A stretch of DNA of 64,000 nt from Stenocarpella maydis. Lineage: Eukaryota; Ascomycota; Sordariomycetes; Diaporthales; Diaporthaceae. Below, one piece after another: positions 33,661 to 45,396 of this stretch (its first letter is position 1; every line of letters starts with the position of its first letter). The position numbers were made by a program, and so were the translations under genes. The stretch spans positions 18,988-82,987 of the forward strand of contig NQMI01000027.1 of assembly GCA_002270565.1 (NCBI GenBank), in the 5' to 3' direction. Below the pieces are notes generated by a model that searched no databases, was not told the origin of the DNA, and was given only the letters and a program-made list of their open reading frames with translations.

Positions 33661-34881
33661 CTAGGACTTGTTCGCGGCGGCTGTCTTAGCATCCATCGCG
33701 GCCATCTCGTCATCCCACTGTCCAAGAGGCGATGTCGGCGAGTTAAGGTCCGCCTTGGCGACAGAGGCAGCCTTGGTGTTCGGCGCCGGGGCGCGCGGTA
33801 GAGCAGGAAACTCGTCGGGCGTCAGCGCGGGCTCCTTCTTCGCTGGGTGCGAGGCGCCCTGGGGAGGTTGCGTGCCGGAGAGGTCACCACGGCCTCCTCG
33901 CCCTCTCCCGCCTCTGCCTCCTTTTCCCCCGCGACCAGCCATGAAATCCGTGTCTGATGTTGTGTCTGCGAAGCGGCTGCCGGATAGACCACCGCCCCTT
34001 CCGCCCAGGGAGCCACGGATGCCCCCATTCGCTCCCCTGAAGTTGGACCCTCCCCGTCTTCGGTCCTCCTCCTGCTGCCTCTCCTCCTTGCCCTCGTCCC
34101 AGTTGCTCTCCCGCGCGCCCAAGGCGTTGAGCTTCCTCTGCCTGTTCTTCTCGCGCTCGTCATCCAACTGCCTCTTGTCATTGGCCTCTCTCCTCCGGCG
34201 CTCCGCCTCTTCTTGCCGGCGCTTGCGCTGTTCTACGGAGGCTTTCTCCATGGCAATGGCGTGGGACTGCTCGTCCTCCTCTACCTTCTTGAAGCGGCGC
34301 GTCTTCTCCTCGTTGAGGATGCGCATCTTCTCCATCTTCTCGGCCAGCTCAGCCTCAGTGAGCTTGGTGCGAGGATTTGCGCCGGACCCGACGCGGGCGT
34401 CTGGGGTGGGGTTGGCCTTGTGCTGCCGGGTCTCGTGCCTGGCAGATGATGACAGCGCAGGGCTCGACGGGCTAGGAGATACTCCCGCGTTGTGGTTGCT
34501 GTGATTTTGGTTGTTGGCGCGGTGGTTGCGCGGGGCGCGTGGCGCCGAGGATGGCGGCTGTTGGGCATGCCGCGACTGCATCAGGCCCGACTTCTGCGGC
34601 GGTGCTGTCGCATTGGCAGCTGACGTGCTGGGCGCTGTCGCGGAGGGAGCTGCCGCATTGGGGGCTGCGGGTAGAGGAGCGGCCGCATTCTGCGTCGCAC
34701 CAGTCTTTACGGACGAGGGTGCAGTCGAGGAGGTTTGGCTTGCGGGAGCGGGAGCATCGTTGGCGACGGGAGCCGACACTGGCGTAGGGTCAGGGTGTAC
34801 TTGAGGTTCCTCTTCGGCAACGGGCTCGAACTCGTCAGCGAATAAGTCATCGTCAGTCCTGCCCCCAAATTGGTCGTCCAT
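33661..34881 (-). CDS. RGG-rich probable RNA-binding protein
   Basis: 406 aa, single exon, start at the ATG of MDDQFGGRTDDDLFADEFEP (34,881). The open frame extends 61 codons further upstream but without the acidic family-like start. Layout: acidic N-terminus; Ala/Pro/Ser-rich low-complexity linker (about 25-180); a highly charged coiled coil, EEKTRRFKKVEEDEQ to EREKNRQRKLNALG (about 195-275); RGG boxes (GGRGGKGGRGGRGRGGRGD, about 325-345); and TPDEFPALP near the C-terminus, a short motif found in several translation-related proteins. It is likely a cytoplasmic mRNA- or ribosome-associated factor; the exact family is not recognised. Confidence 0.75.
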   Translation of the reverse strand: MDDQFGGRTDDDLFADEFEPVAEEEPQVHPDPTPVSAPVANDAPAPASQTSSTAPSSVKTGATQNAAAPLPAAPNAAAPSATAPSTSAANATAPPQKSGLMQSRHAQQPPSSAPRAPRNHRANNQNHSNHNAGVSPSPSSPALSSSARHETRQHKANPTPDARVGSGANPRTKLTEAELAEKMEKMRILNEEKTRRFKKVEEDEQSHAIAMEKASVEQRKRRQEEAERRRREANDKRQLDDEREKNRQRKLNALGARESNWDEGKEERQQEEDRRRGGSNFRGANGGIRGSLGGRGGGLSGSRFADTTSDTDFMAGRGGKGGRGGRGRGGRGDLSGTQPPQGASHPAKKEPALTPDEFPALPRAPAPNTKAASVAKADLNSPTSPLGQWDDEMAAMDAKTAAANKS

Positions 34882-36892
34882 GTTTGCTGTTTGCTGTTTT
34901 CTTCTTTGCTCGCAGGATCTGGCTGAGAGGCAAACGCGCACGGAAAGGCGAGCGACAGCTAGACAAGTGCACGCAAGTGGACTGCGGAATAAACGAGCGT
35001 ATCCAATACAGACGGTGGTGATGTGAGCTGCCGAGAATACAAGGAAACGCGTCTCAAATGGCAAAAGCTGGAGGTAGTATCTAGTAGTGTGTGAAGTGTT
35101 TCGCTTGCCGAAGTTGGATCCTAGATGCTATCCTATTTCCCAACTGGACCACCCTTGTCTCTCATCCGCGGGGATGATGAGTCAGCATAGGACGCTTGAC
35201 CATTTGCCACTCTGAGAGGAGTGGCAAAGTGTCTGCGATTTGGACGGAGACGGTGTTCCTGGTCTGAGGCCGCTACAACGCTGATGCTTTCAAGAGTCAC
35301 CTCACCATTCCACGGAAGGACAATTTTTGGAGAAATTTCTCCTGAATGTGGCTTTGAATCCCAATCGTCCGAGATATACGCACAGTTTGAAGCTCGGCCC
35401 TGGGCGGAATGTTAATAATGGTCATCGCCGCTCCCAGGTTCTTGCATCGCTCAATGCCAGCGACTTCCTCAGTCAGGTTTGACTGCCTCCTAGGTAGCTA
35501 TGACTGTATGAAGGGACCGCCGCAGCTCCTTTTTTTTATTATTATTACTAAGGGAATTGTGACTGGGTTAAAAACGAAACCTGTTAGGTAGCTATAAAGT
35601 GTGCGAGAAGTCCGCCGGCTCTGTTCAGAGTCAGCGCGCGACATCGCCTTGATGTCTCCTCATTTCTTAAGCATTTCCGTAGCAATGCAACAATGCCGGA
35701 TGTTTGAATGGCACGCATCGAAGGTATTGAGCGCGCAGAATCATGGTTATTTATATAACTGAAGATTTAGCAACAGTTGCTCACAGTATAACAGTTGGTC
35801 ACATTCGCCAAAATAACTGTGATTGCGCAACATGTAAGACCTGCTTGAGTGTTTTTAAGAAAGCATGGGCGCTAAGCAATCTCACACAGCGGGCGAGTCA
35901 CAATTCATCAAACCGTCCGAGCAAATAAATCCCGAGCTGCTATTTAGAGACATCTGGCAACACGCGATCCAGGGCAAGATATTCATTAAGAGTTCCGACA
36001 CCACCAGGGCTACGACTCTCATTAGCTTATTAAAGTATCTGTGAGTTCGTTCGCCTTGGCCCATCAATCGCGGCGGTTTGTGAAATCCGGTTGGTCGGCG
36101 GCCCAACGAGTGGTGTCACGGTACCCACTCCTGCAACTCGCTATATAAACGCCTGCACCTCACCTGTAATTACACTATAGATAGACTACTTAGTTCTTCT
36201 CTCTTGGCGCAACAACTAGTTACCGTATTCCCTCGTAAGCCTAGCTATGCTGTGACAACTTGCGACCTAAGCCCATCTTGTACGGTTCACGCCTCCCTCC
36301 CCAAGTACTGCAGCACCTCCCGTTGCTCAATGTCTTTGCTTGTGATCTGAAGAGGCTGGCCAGCCCTAGTCGTACCAAGATGACCATTGACTTCTTGCCT
36401 TCATCCAGGGCCCTTCCTGCTTGGTGGTGACTCCCGTGACTTAATGTCCTCCTTGACACGATCACTTCCTCCGCCAGCGCCTGATCAAAGCTACGTGAGA
36501 GCTTGAGAACCGGCCAGAGGCCCAGATCAACTTTGTAGGAAGCATTTGATCTCCTCCGTTAGGCGGTGGTTTCTGTCGAGGCTTTTGCAGACTGTCCAGC
36601 ATCGATCAGACAAGTGCCCAATTCGAAGTATTCCTTGAGTTGCTTTCTCGTAACTGGTAGGTAGTCTCATGCACTTTGCGTGTGCTCAGAGGCCAAGAGC
36701 ATAAAATATTTCCACAGTGACCCTGGCTCTTCCCAACGCGGCGGGGCCATTATTATGGCCGTGTACTGACTGTTGCTGTTAACCTTGGAACACGACTGAC
36801 AGCAGATTCGACCGCATCTCATGGAACTTACCTCGAATGTGCATTCTAGATCTCCATCTCCAATAAAAGAAAGATGCGATCCACAAGTCCCC
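34882..36892. other. Intergenic region, about 2 kb
   Basis: Contains the 5' region of the RGG-protein gene, one tiny dispersed element (35,491-35,595), and at 36,141-36,150 a TATA-like TATATAAACG followed by a pyrimidine-rich tract. That TATA region could be a promoter or a solo LTR, but I see no flanking repeat to support the latter. No gene recognised. Confidence 0.5.
35491..35595 (+). mobile_element. Tiny dispersed element, copy 1, with 11-bp direct repeats
   Basis: TAGGTAGCTAT at 35,491-35,501 is repeated exactly at 35,585-35,595, flanking 83 bp. The core is GACCGCCGCAGCTCC, a T-rich tract, then GGGAATTGTGACTGGGTTA and AAAACGAAACC. The same order of parts occurs at 43,043-43,136 (reverse), 51,483-51,580, 52,410-52,489 (reverse) and 59,798-59,875. 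The exact flanking repeat is what a target-site duplication looks like. No terminal inverted repeats and no coding capacity. Confidence 0.6.
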
Positions 36893-37348
36893 TCACACAG
36901 CCCCCTTCCAGAGCCTCGGCCGGAGGTACCGCAGGAACTTCTCAGTGGGCTCCTGCATCCCGGGCAGGCTGATCCAGTTCTCAACCAGCAGGGCCATCTC
37001 CTCGCGGGCGTCCGTGTCCTGGGGCGCGCCCTCGACGAGGGTGCGGAGCATGACCGTCTCAATCATGAGCTCGAAGTTGGCCTGCTCGCCCGTCTCCGGG
37101 TAGAGCAGGGCCTGCGTCTCGCGGAAGTTCTCCTTGGCCGCGACGGCGAGCTGCTTGCGCACCAGGGCGTGCAGGCTCCGCGCGGCCGTCATGTCGTTCT
37201 CCACCTTGCCCGTCACGATGCGCTGCACGAGCTTGAAGGTATTCTTGAAGCTGATGGGCCAGAAGAAGGGCGTCTCCAGGTCCTCCACCATGGGCGTGTC
37301 CCTGATGACCGGGAGTGGTTCCATCATTGGCTTAGTGGCGAGTTCCAT
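36893..37348 (-). CDS. Hypothetical 151-residue protein
   Basis: An open frame from ATG 37,348 (context ACCAAAATGG, good for a fungal start) to TGA 36,893 with strong G/C preference at third positions, unlike the neighbouring intergenic DNA, so probably a real gene. No signal peptide or membrane segment; a helical, acidic protein with FFWPISFKNTFKLVQRIVTG in the first third and ending PTEKFLRYLRPRLWKGAV. I recognise no family. Confidence 0.55.
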   Translation of the reverse strand: MELATKPMMEPLPVIRDTPMVEDLETPFFWPISFKNTFKLVQRIVTGKVENDMTAARSLHALVRKQLAVAAKENFRETQALLYPETGEQANFELMIETVMLRTLVEGAPQDTDAREEMALLVENWISLPGMQEPTEKFLRYLRPRLWKGAV

Positions 37349-38958
37349 TTTGGTAATCTTTAAAACAGGGGCTTGGCTTAGGCGAGACTCTGGTCGATCC
37401 AGGCATGCAGTATGAAGAGAGGCAGTCTTTGATCGTCTGTCGGTCGCCTTTGCAAGATGATTAGGTTTTAAGAATTATGAATACATAAATCGAAAATGCC
37501 ATTGGCTTTTTATGTGTGTGTGCTGCGCGCCATAAAATTGAATCCAATCGCGTGGTTTTATTCACCGGCAGGGGGGGACGGGTGAGGCCTCGGCCTCAGT
37601 ATAGGGGGTTGCCATTTTCCCACTGCTCATATGAGCCCGAACTTGCTGTTGTGTTTGATTGTGCTCGTGCTCTTTCAGTGATTCTGCGCGAGATGGAAAC
37701 TGGGGCCTGAAACGTTCGGGCTGAGCCGATCACTATTGAGATTGCGCGGCCCATCGGCCCATGAAGGGGAGCTTCGCCAGTGGGGTGCCATTGACTTCTA
37801 ACCCGATAAGCTATTGACGCAATTTGGACCAATTCTGTACCTGACCCACAAAGTGATGAGCCGGGGAAATGACCTGCATCCCGACATGACCACTGCAACG
37901 GCTTTGTTCTTAGCACCGACGTTTCCCTGTGCGGATCATGTCGCCGGAAATGGAAAAACATTGGGCAGGAGTCCGCAGCGGATTTCTTTCTCATGACTCT
38001 CGGGAGTCAACAACCACTGCCACCGACATCTGACCAAGACACCAAATTGATCACTCTGTCTGTGTCGTATCACATAATCAAGCTGGAGTACTGGCTTGCA
38101 TTCATGTGTGTGTTTATCTGGGAATCAGTACCATTGCAGCGGATTATGATACCTGAGCGGGTCAATGAGGACTCGCCAAAATCCGGCTCAGGATATCATA
38201 TATTCCCCACATGATTAATAACTGACTGGTCGACCCATAGTCAGCCAACTTAAGTGTGCGATCATTTGTTTTTGGCCAGGCTTTTGGATGAGTCATCAAG
38301 TAGGATAGCGGTTTCACGTATGCAGTCATTTTGCTGCTATTTTGTTAGTTAGGTGACATTGTCTGGATTGATTGGGGCGTACGCCTAGTAACAGCGCCTT
38401 TTAAGTATCTAACATTTCCAAGGGATTCTTGTGAGCCCATAGCCTGGGCTGATTCAAATACAAGATATTGGTGGCAGATGTACTATTACAGAATTTATTC
38501 ATTTTATCAGCCCGTGTAGATGCATCTAGTAATGGCATACAGCTACTTAAGTACCTAGCTCTGGATGTTGAGGACGCATGGTATATATGCTGCTCGTCCT
38601 GCGAGGTCATTGTACCCAATGCTGCCCTTTTCGATGCTGCCAATCCCCCAGCGCCAAACCAATGCAGTATTCCTCTGATGATGCTCTGCTGCCGGAGCAA
38701 GGCATCTCTTCGGAATGCGTAGCACGACCGTGGCAAGAATGCCGATTCCAAGAATGATGCTCAGTGATGCCTGAAACTCTGATAAAGTACAATGGGGTCA
38801 TCTTTCAGACCCTCGCGTCATTGGAAGAGCGACTTCTGCTTCGATAACGGCATTTTCGTTCGATACGAGACTCGACGAGTGGGAATCCCACAGTTTTGAT
38901 AGCATCGAAACGAAGGCAATGGCGCTGGCAGGACTTGGGGCGGCAGGGAGCTGTCGAT
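37349..38958. other. Intergenic region, about 1.6 kb
   Basis: No motif-bearing frame on either strand. The portion near 37,349-37,520 is the likely promoter of the 151-residue protein gene; the portion near 38,400-38,958 is probably the 3' flank of the transporter gene. Confidence 0.5.
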
Positions 38959-41199
38959 TCAAATGTTCAGGCTGTATGGCGTCGTGGCGCTCCTCATGAT
39001 GTACACCTCGCCGATGAGAATGACAAGGCCTATTATCATGGATATGGCGATGATAGGGAAGTTGACGCGGGCGAAGTCGCGCTGCCGAACCCTGATGTGC
39101 TTCCTGGCCAGGATGTCCCGCCACAGCATGCCGGCCAAGGACGCGCTGAAAGCGGTGCTGAAGGCACCGTAGTTGACGCCGATTGCCATGGCATACACTG
39201 TGGCCCAGAAGGTGCGGTCGGAAATGGGGATGCCGTTCTGATTGTGTATCTCTGCCCACGCCTGGATCACCCGGGAAAGAAGGATGGTCGTGCCGATGTT
39301 GGTGCCCGCGAACTGGTGCGTGTCAGTACGGTGTTGAACACTACGGGGGCCGTGGTCTACACGTGGGGAGAGGAGCTTACATTGCACAAGACCACCGACA
39401 GGAAGCCCATGCCACCGACGGCACCGATGACGCCGGTCTTGTTCACCCAGTGGTCCCATCCGTATGCGAAAACTGGCACCCAGCCTTTGGTGACGAGTGC
39501 CTCCACCAGGATGAACATGGCGAAGGCGAACGGGACGAGGGCAAAGGGCAGGAGAGAAAACACAGCTGTAGCGGTGGGGAAGGTTTCCTGGCACCAGGCG
39601 TGTGCGTCGTCCGAGGCGGATGAGAGGGTGCGCGGATGTGATTCGTTGGCTGGGACGGTGACCCTTTCCCTCTTCTCACTCGCAGGCACATGGCCGCTGA
39701 TCTGTCCCATGCCCGACACATTGGTGCCTGGCTCAGACTTCTCGTTTGTCTCATCCGATCGAGCGGCGGCCGGTGCAATTTCAGACCCGTCATTGCGACC
39801 AGCCCCGCGCCGGGGCGGGGCCTCCTCGGAGCCCAGCGCGGTGATGTTGGTGTGCTGGGCAGCAGCCAAGGCGGCGGCGTCCTGCTGCCTCAGCCCTCGC
39901 TCGGCGCTTGCTGTCTCGGCCTCCTCTCGGCCTCTCCTTGCTATCTCGCGGGTCTCGGCGCGGTGGATCCATCCATAAGAGACGTCCCAGCAGAACATTA
40001 CGAATGCAGCTGGGAGTGTGACCCAGAAGACCGGGTGCTCTCCCTTGCCGGACAAGACGGCGTTGATGACAAGTACTGTGATGAGAGTGACAGCCATGAC
40101 GACCGACCCGACCAGAGCGCTTGCCTTATCGAGGTAGGGGTTCAGGATCTCTTCCAGTTCGAGCCTCTTCTTGTCCTCGTCTTCCTGCTCGTCCGGGTTG
40201 CCTCTGGAGAAGGGGATATTTGGGTTGACTGGTTTCCGGGCGCGATGCTCCTCGGGCAGCTCGTGCATGGTGATTACTTTTGGGACCAGCCTGTCCTTCC
40301 GGAAGACGAGGTACAGGAGACAAGGAAACAGCAGGACGGCGGTAAAGATGACTGGGACGATCATATTGGCCGTGTACTCGATGAACTTGACCTGGAAGGC
40401 GCCAGCAAGCACGAGGTTGGTTGGATTAGAGGAGACGAGAATTGCGGAGGCGACATTGGCGACGGCGAACTGGGTGTGGATCCATGCCCTCGGATGGTCT
40501 ATGTTGCTCGAGACGCGGGTCATGTAGGCCAGGAAGGGCGTCCCGGAGAGGATGATGGGATCGTTCCCGATGAAGGAGCCGAGGGCGAAAAAGAAGGTGT
40601 AGAGGTAGAAGAAGAGCTTGTGTCCGGCCCTGCCACCCCAGGTGAGGACCTTGAATGCCAGGAACCTGATGAGGCCCGAGGCGTCGATGGAAATGGCGAT
40701 ATAGGCCAGGGTGATGAAGAAGACCATGATGTCGATGGGATTAATGTGGTGGGCGCCGATGGTGCCTGCCGCCACCTCCTCCCGGCCGATGGCGAGAATG
40801 GCGAGCAGAAACAGGTCGGCTATGATGGGCGCGGTCAGGAAGTTGATGGGGAGCAGCAGGCGGGTAAAGGCCTTGGGCTTCCCCATGGCGTAGCCCTCGA
40901 GCCCATGGCCAGAGTCCCTCGGCGAGACGATGCGCAGGCGCTGCAGCGCACGAGAGGCACCGTCAACCAACAGCCTGGGCAGGTAGACAGGGACGTCGAA
41001 GGGGAAGAGCACAGCGAGGTCTGGGCAGCGTGGTTAGCCGGGCCGGTCTCATGCATCCATGTGCGCCAGCAGGCAGGCTGCGGCGAGGGTGGGGAGGAGG
41101 CCTGGTTCGCTCACTGGTTCCGACAAAGACAATGAGAGTGACGATGGAACGCCACTCCTTGATGTCATTGACGTCGAGACTGATGGCAGATTCGGACAT
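38959..41199 (-). CDS. ArsB/CitMHS-type membrane transporter
   Basis: Model complement(join(38959..39312, 39381..41020, 41115..41199)), 692 aa. The introns of 94 and 68 bp keep phase and restore the family pattern (VGTN-LAVLFPFDVPVY; VVLCN-FAGTNIGTT). It belongs to the ion transporter superfamily including arsenite pumps, Na+/H+ antiporters and citrate carriers. Seen: about eleven hydrophobic helices, the reentrant-loop block IGNDPIILSGTPFL, and the second block SSNPTNLVLAGAF, the GN-D/NPTN features of the family; its C-terminal counterpart is FAGTNIGTT. A long hydrophilic loop at about residues 370-500 (Ala/Glu/Arg-rich) separates the two halves. The substrate cannot be told from sequence. 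Confidence 0.82.
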
Positions 41200-43077
41200 G
41201 CTGGCGGCGTACAGAGCAGCCTGGGGGGTGCAGCTCGCACTTGGGGGTGGTGGCGGGCATCAGGAGCGAGACTGTCGTCGTGGGGTTTTTGGGGCGAGGG
41301 CTGTTGAGGCTTTTGACATGAGTGGCGATGAAGTCGCGCTGCCGCCGTGGAGCTAAGCGGTCCAGGTTCCAAGATTTGCTTGTAGGCCAGGCCAGGCCGG
41401 GCCGGTGGGATCCCTGCTTGGCAGGGGAGAGAGTCGAACAAGGCCAGACGACGGAGGGCCCCCGTGCCCGTCCAGTTGGGCTGTGGCTGCCGTGGCACAT
41501 CGCCCGGCCCGCAGGCATGCCAGTGCTGCTCGGCTTGGCCTGGGCTGGCTGGCGGCGGTGAATGTGCTGCCCAACTAATCACTGAATCGCTCGCCCGACA
41601 TCAGATGTAGGATGCTTGCCTCCCAAGGCCTGCCTTGGCCGCTCGACTTGGACTAGCCATCCGTACACTTGCTTAAGTGCCTACCTGGATAGGTATGAAT
41701 CAATTCGTGCCGAGCCCCGGTGGCGGAAACCGGAACGCGGAAGCCGGGCAACTACGGAGTACATGATCTGATATCTCCTCACTTGTTTCAGCGGCTGTGC
41801 CCTCGCAGCACAGCATCCCCCTCGGGCCAGGCCAGGTGCTGGGGGCTGCAGGTTGCTGCTTGCTCTACCTACTTAGGGTTAGGTACTTAGTGTAGGCCCG
41901 TTGGGCCCTGCGGCCGGCGGGTCCTTGGCGCCCAAGGCCGACGGGCGATCCACACCGCCCTCGGGCCTTGGCACCTGCTGCGCGGTACGGACTAGGCCGG
42001 CGCCGTGCACAGCGGGTCGCAGCTTGCTCTCTGGGCGCTTATGCGCGCTGCCCCCGCCAAGCCCTGCGAGACATGTTCACTCCCCTCTGCTGTGTATGTG
42101 TCTGGTCGACGTATCACTATGAGGTGCTCTAATTGCTGACGCCGGGGCCTATTGCTCGACAACGTTGCCTGTCTGCGCGACAGAAGAGCGCACCAGAGTC
42201 AAGGACGGACTTTTACGCGCCCAAAGACAGCCCGCATCCCTTCTGGGGAACACGTCTCCCACGATGGTGGGGCTTTCGACTTATGGTCCAAGCCATCTAG
42301 CCCATCTACACGTGTATAATCATATTCATAGTTTCGCTTCGCCAAATGACCGTGCTTAAGTGGACCGAGCCGATGAATCACTTCACTGATTGTGGCACTC
42401 GTATGTTCGCCACGAAGTACTTCTATTCCTGCGTCAAGGGCCTTCCTAGGTGCTCGCCTGATATCTCAGCTGTTAGAATATACTACGATTATGATGAGCT
42501 CGAGGATTGACTACCCTGGTGTTTTTTGCTTGAACGAGTATCCAATCTCGGTTGGAGCCAGGAACTGCACTCACTTACTAAACTCTCTGAGATTGTCCAG
42601 ACAATCAAGGAATAGGCTCTTTGTTCAGCTAACTTTCGAACCACCTGGGCACCATGTAATACATATGTAGCATAGCACAGTGGAATCCAATCCTTCCGGC
42701 CAAGTGCGAAATCGGTCCCAGAAGGCCGCACTCAACAGGTCAAGCAACTTGAGAACCATCAACTTGGCCCAATCCAGCAGGCCTTCCCACAGGCCAGAAA
42801 TTCAGGCCTCAACTCCTATTGTCGGCGACTCCCACTCCCCAGACAAGACACCGTCCCCGCCTCCGCCCAGGATGCAGAGCAGGACTCGGTTGCAGGGCGA
42901 GAACATGTATGGCCCTATTCTTCAATCAAACCTGGGGCACTAGCGAAGCAATCGGTGGTGCGTAGCTTTTGAATTCAAATTCGAATCGCAGATCGGAAGA
43001 TAATGGCGAGTTTGAAGAGTGCTACCTTCCAAGATGCGCATAGCTGATTTCGGTTTTAATCCGATCACAATACCGGG

Positions 43078-43125
<48 letters not shown>

Positions 43126-44535
43126 GCAACCGTCCGTTAATATAATCATAAAAGCTTGATACCTTGGTATTAGATAATTGATATAACGCTGATAATAAGT
43201 TTAATGTATTAGCAAGTAAAATGAAATAGCGATAACATCGTGACGAGGCTAGTTGAGACCGACTTCAAGCCGCGCATAGACCGTCCAGGACAAGTAGCTA
43301 AAGGCCGAATTACACCGGAAAACAGTCATACGGAAAGGATCCCTGGACAGCTTACTGTCACTTCACGGTCGTTCTGCCTCTGCAAACAGGGAGATATAGC
43401 AAGCCAAGCCTGCCAGGTGCCTATTTGCAAATGCTTGGGCTCCTGAATCCGGAGCTTGACGTGTCGATCTACTGTAGCTGCATTTGACTGGAAGATCATA
43501 CCCAACTTGAAGACTTTGACGGGCTTGATCAGCGGTAAGAAGTTCAGGTCGAGCTGGCTTCACGTTTCAGTATCACATTGGCTTGTTAATTGATGGGTTG
43601 GGTGTCCGACAGCTCTCATAATACTTAATAAGCAACAGAACTTCGACTACCTAGGTACCCAACACATGCTCCTACAGCATATGGATCAATATAGAGGTAA
43701 CCTTTTTCGGTGCTCTCGTATTCTGGCTCTTTGGGTTTATTAGTCCGGAGAGACAGCATCGGATGCTGCTAGGGTTCTATAAACCTCAGAAGAGATCTTG
43801 TGGACCAGCAACCGTGCCAGGTGAAGGGCCGTGGCTGTACAGTGAATTCGAATTACTAATTGGATTTGCCAGACTTCTTCGTTATCTAGCTATCTTCATC
43901 GCCTATGATACCTCGGTTCTGTTTATAAGGCATATTAGCAGATTACATACAATATCTCCGTCCGAGGAAAACCCCGGTAAAGAGGAGGCTAGACGGGCCA
44001 ATGAGATAAACAGATATCTTGACAGCTCAATTCCAAATTGAGACGCATCTTCCCTATAGAAAAAATGATCACACTTCGAGGTATTCTCGTATAGAACTTG
44101 TCCAGAAGCACGACCTCCCCATTCGGGAGCAATTGTCCATCACAATGATCTGTTACGATCAGAGGAGGAACTGTTGCCGACATAATCAACTGTGACGAAT
44201 TCATGGGTAGTTACAGGTTGCTTTGACAAGCGGTGTCCTCAAATGTTTAGGGGTTGGACACCGCTTGTATCCTTGCTGACTTCATTCAAGAGAATGAGCC
44301 ATCTCTGCACTTTGAGTTTTAGCATTGCGAAAGGTCACTCTTTACTTGTCTAATGATTGCCAGGACTGTCGGGGGAGGGGGGATCAGGTTTGTTCAACGG
44401 TCTGTATGTTATGAGGTTTCACCGGGTCCTCTAGCCGGGGAAGGAAAGAGACGGCACAATAGCGCAACGAAGTAAACCACGAATTCACTCCCACATGATG
44501 CTATTCCCTGAAAAGGATATGCTATCACAGTTGGC
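41200..44535. other. Intergenic region, about 3.3 kb, with poly-A tract
   Basis: A long region without recognisable genes. It holds the transporter promoter (near 41,200-41,700), GC-rich stretches with many short chance frames (41,300-42,300), a copy of the tiny dispersed element with a 44-base A run (43,078-43,121), and an open frame of 92 codons at 43,763-44,041 without motif. Given its size, a non-coding RNA or poorly conserved gene is possible but nothing shows it. Confidence 0.45.
43043..43136 (-). mobile_element. Tiny dispersed element, copy 2 (44-base homopolymer)
   Basis: On the minus strand: GACGGTTGCAAGG, 44 T, then CCGGTATTGTGATCGGATTA and AAACCGAAAT, the same order of parts as at 35,502. 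The T tract, 8 to 20 bases in other copies, is greatly expanded here. No clear flanking direct repeat. Confidence 0.5.
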
Positions 44536-45396
44536 CTATTTCCACCCGAGCACCTCCGCCTGGAGTGCAACATACCACGCGTCATCATTTTTGGCCCATT
44601 TCTCCAAACTATCTCGTGCCACCTCGACCTCCCCGTCCGTGATCCCCGCTCGTCGCCAGCTCTCCCTGAACGCATCGCCGGGTTCCAGCTTACCCAGGCT
44701 CGCAGCCACATACCACTCTCGTGCCTCCTTGCCCGAGTGAACTGTTGTCCCGGCCCCGACTTTTACCTTCCCCCCGGCGGCATCGAAGCCCGCCTCGCGG
44801 AACAGCGCGGCCATGTCGCCTCCCGGGAAGAAGGAGCCTGGCTTGCCGCCCCCGTACCCCTTGGCCAGGTTGCCCGCCCAGACCCTGTCGAGGCCATACT
44901 CGCGCGGGTAGAAGTGTAGCTCCGCGGCGTCGCGCGAGGCCATTATGCCACCCGGTTTCAGGACGCGGCGCATCTCTCCAAGGGCGCGGATTCGCATGTC
45001 GTGGGTGGGGAGGTGGGGGAAGAGCTGCGAGTTGAAAACGACGTCGAAGGTGTCGTCGGGAAAGGGGAGCCCGGCTAGAAGGTCTGCCTTTTGAAATGTG
45101 ATTGGCGCTAGGGGAGAGGCAGTGTCCCGCGAGTTCATACGGGCTGTGTTGGCCGTCTCCCGGGCTTGCTCGAGGACCTCCTCTGAGATATCGACACCGA
45201 TGACTGAGCCTTTGGTAGCAATGGCTCCGAAGCCGACGGTGATGCTCCCTGGACCACAGCCCACGTCTAATATATGGTCTGTCTCTCGCAGATGAGGAAC
45301 TAGGAAGCTGGCATCCGAGTCAACTGTCCGGGAGGCATGGCTTGTGATGGTGGCTTTTGAATAGCCTTGGGTATAGTTGGTTCCCTCGGATGCCAT
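44536..45396 (-). CDS. Class I SAM-dependent methyltransferase (UbiE-like)
   Basis: 286 aa, single exon, ATG at 45,396. It transfers a methyl group from S-adenosylmethionine to an unknown small molecule. Seen: motif I HILDVGCGPGSITVGF (residues 41-56), acidic residue GVDISEE for the ribose hydroxyls, motif II QKADLLAGLPFPDDTFDVVF, and post-motif ALGEMRRVLKPGGIMASRD, all in the usual order, plus a C-terminal extension. Length fits the UbiE/COQ5-like methyltransf_11 group, but it lacks a targeting peptide, so it is more likely a cytosolic small-molecule methylase than COQ5. Divergent from the Zn2Cys6 gene across about 400 bp. Confidence 0.82.
   Translation of the reverse strand: MASEGTNYTQGYSKATITSHASRTVDSDASFLVPHLRETDHILDVGCGPGSITVGFGAIATKGSVIGVDISEEVLEQARETANTARMNSRDTASPLAPITFQKADLLAGLPFPDDTFDVVFNSQLFPHLPTHDMRIRALGEMRRVLKPGGIMASRDAAELHFYPREYGLDRVWAGNLAKGYGGGKPGSFFPGGDMAALFREAGFDAAGGKVKVGAGTTVHSGKEAREWYVAASLGKLEPGDAFRESWRRAGITDGEVEVARDSLEKWAKNDDAWYVALQAEVLGWK

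Noticed and set aside
33668..34504. 278-codon plus-strand frame
   Set aside because: Antisense of the RGG-protein gene; Ser/Pro/Leu low complexity.
36120..36240. TATA box plus pyrimidine-rich tract that looks like an LTR promoter
   Set aside because: No second copy, no retroelement protein and no TG...CA boundaries or duplication found.
39690..41135. 481-codon plus-strand open frame opposite the ArsB/CitMHS transporter
   Set aside because: Shadow of the GC-rich transporter gene; Asp/Gly/Glu-rich nonsense composition and no domain, whereas the minus-strand frame has clear helices and family motifs.
41873..41884. TTAGGGTTAGGT, another telomere-like match
   Set aside because: Part of a local TAGGTACTTAG-type simple sequence common in this gene region; no composition border here.
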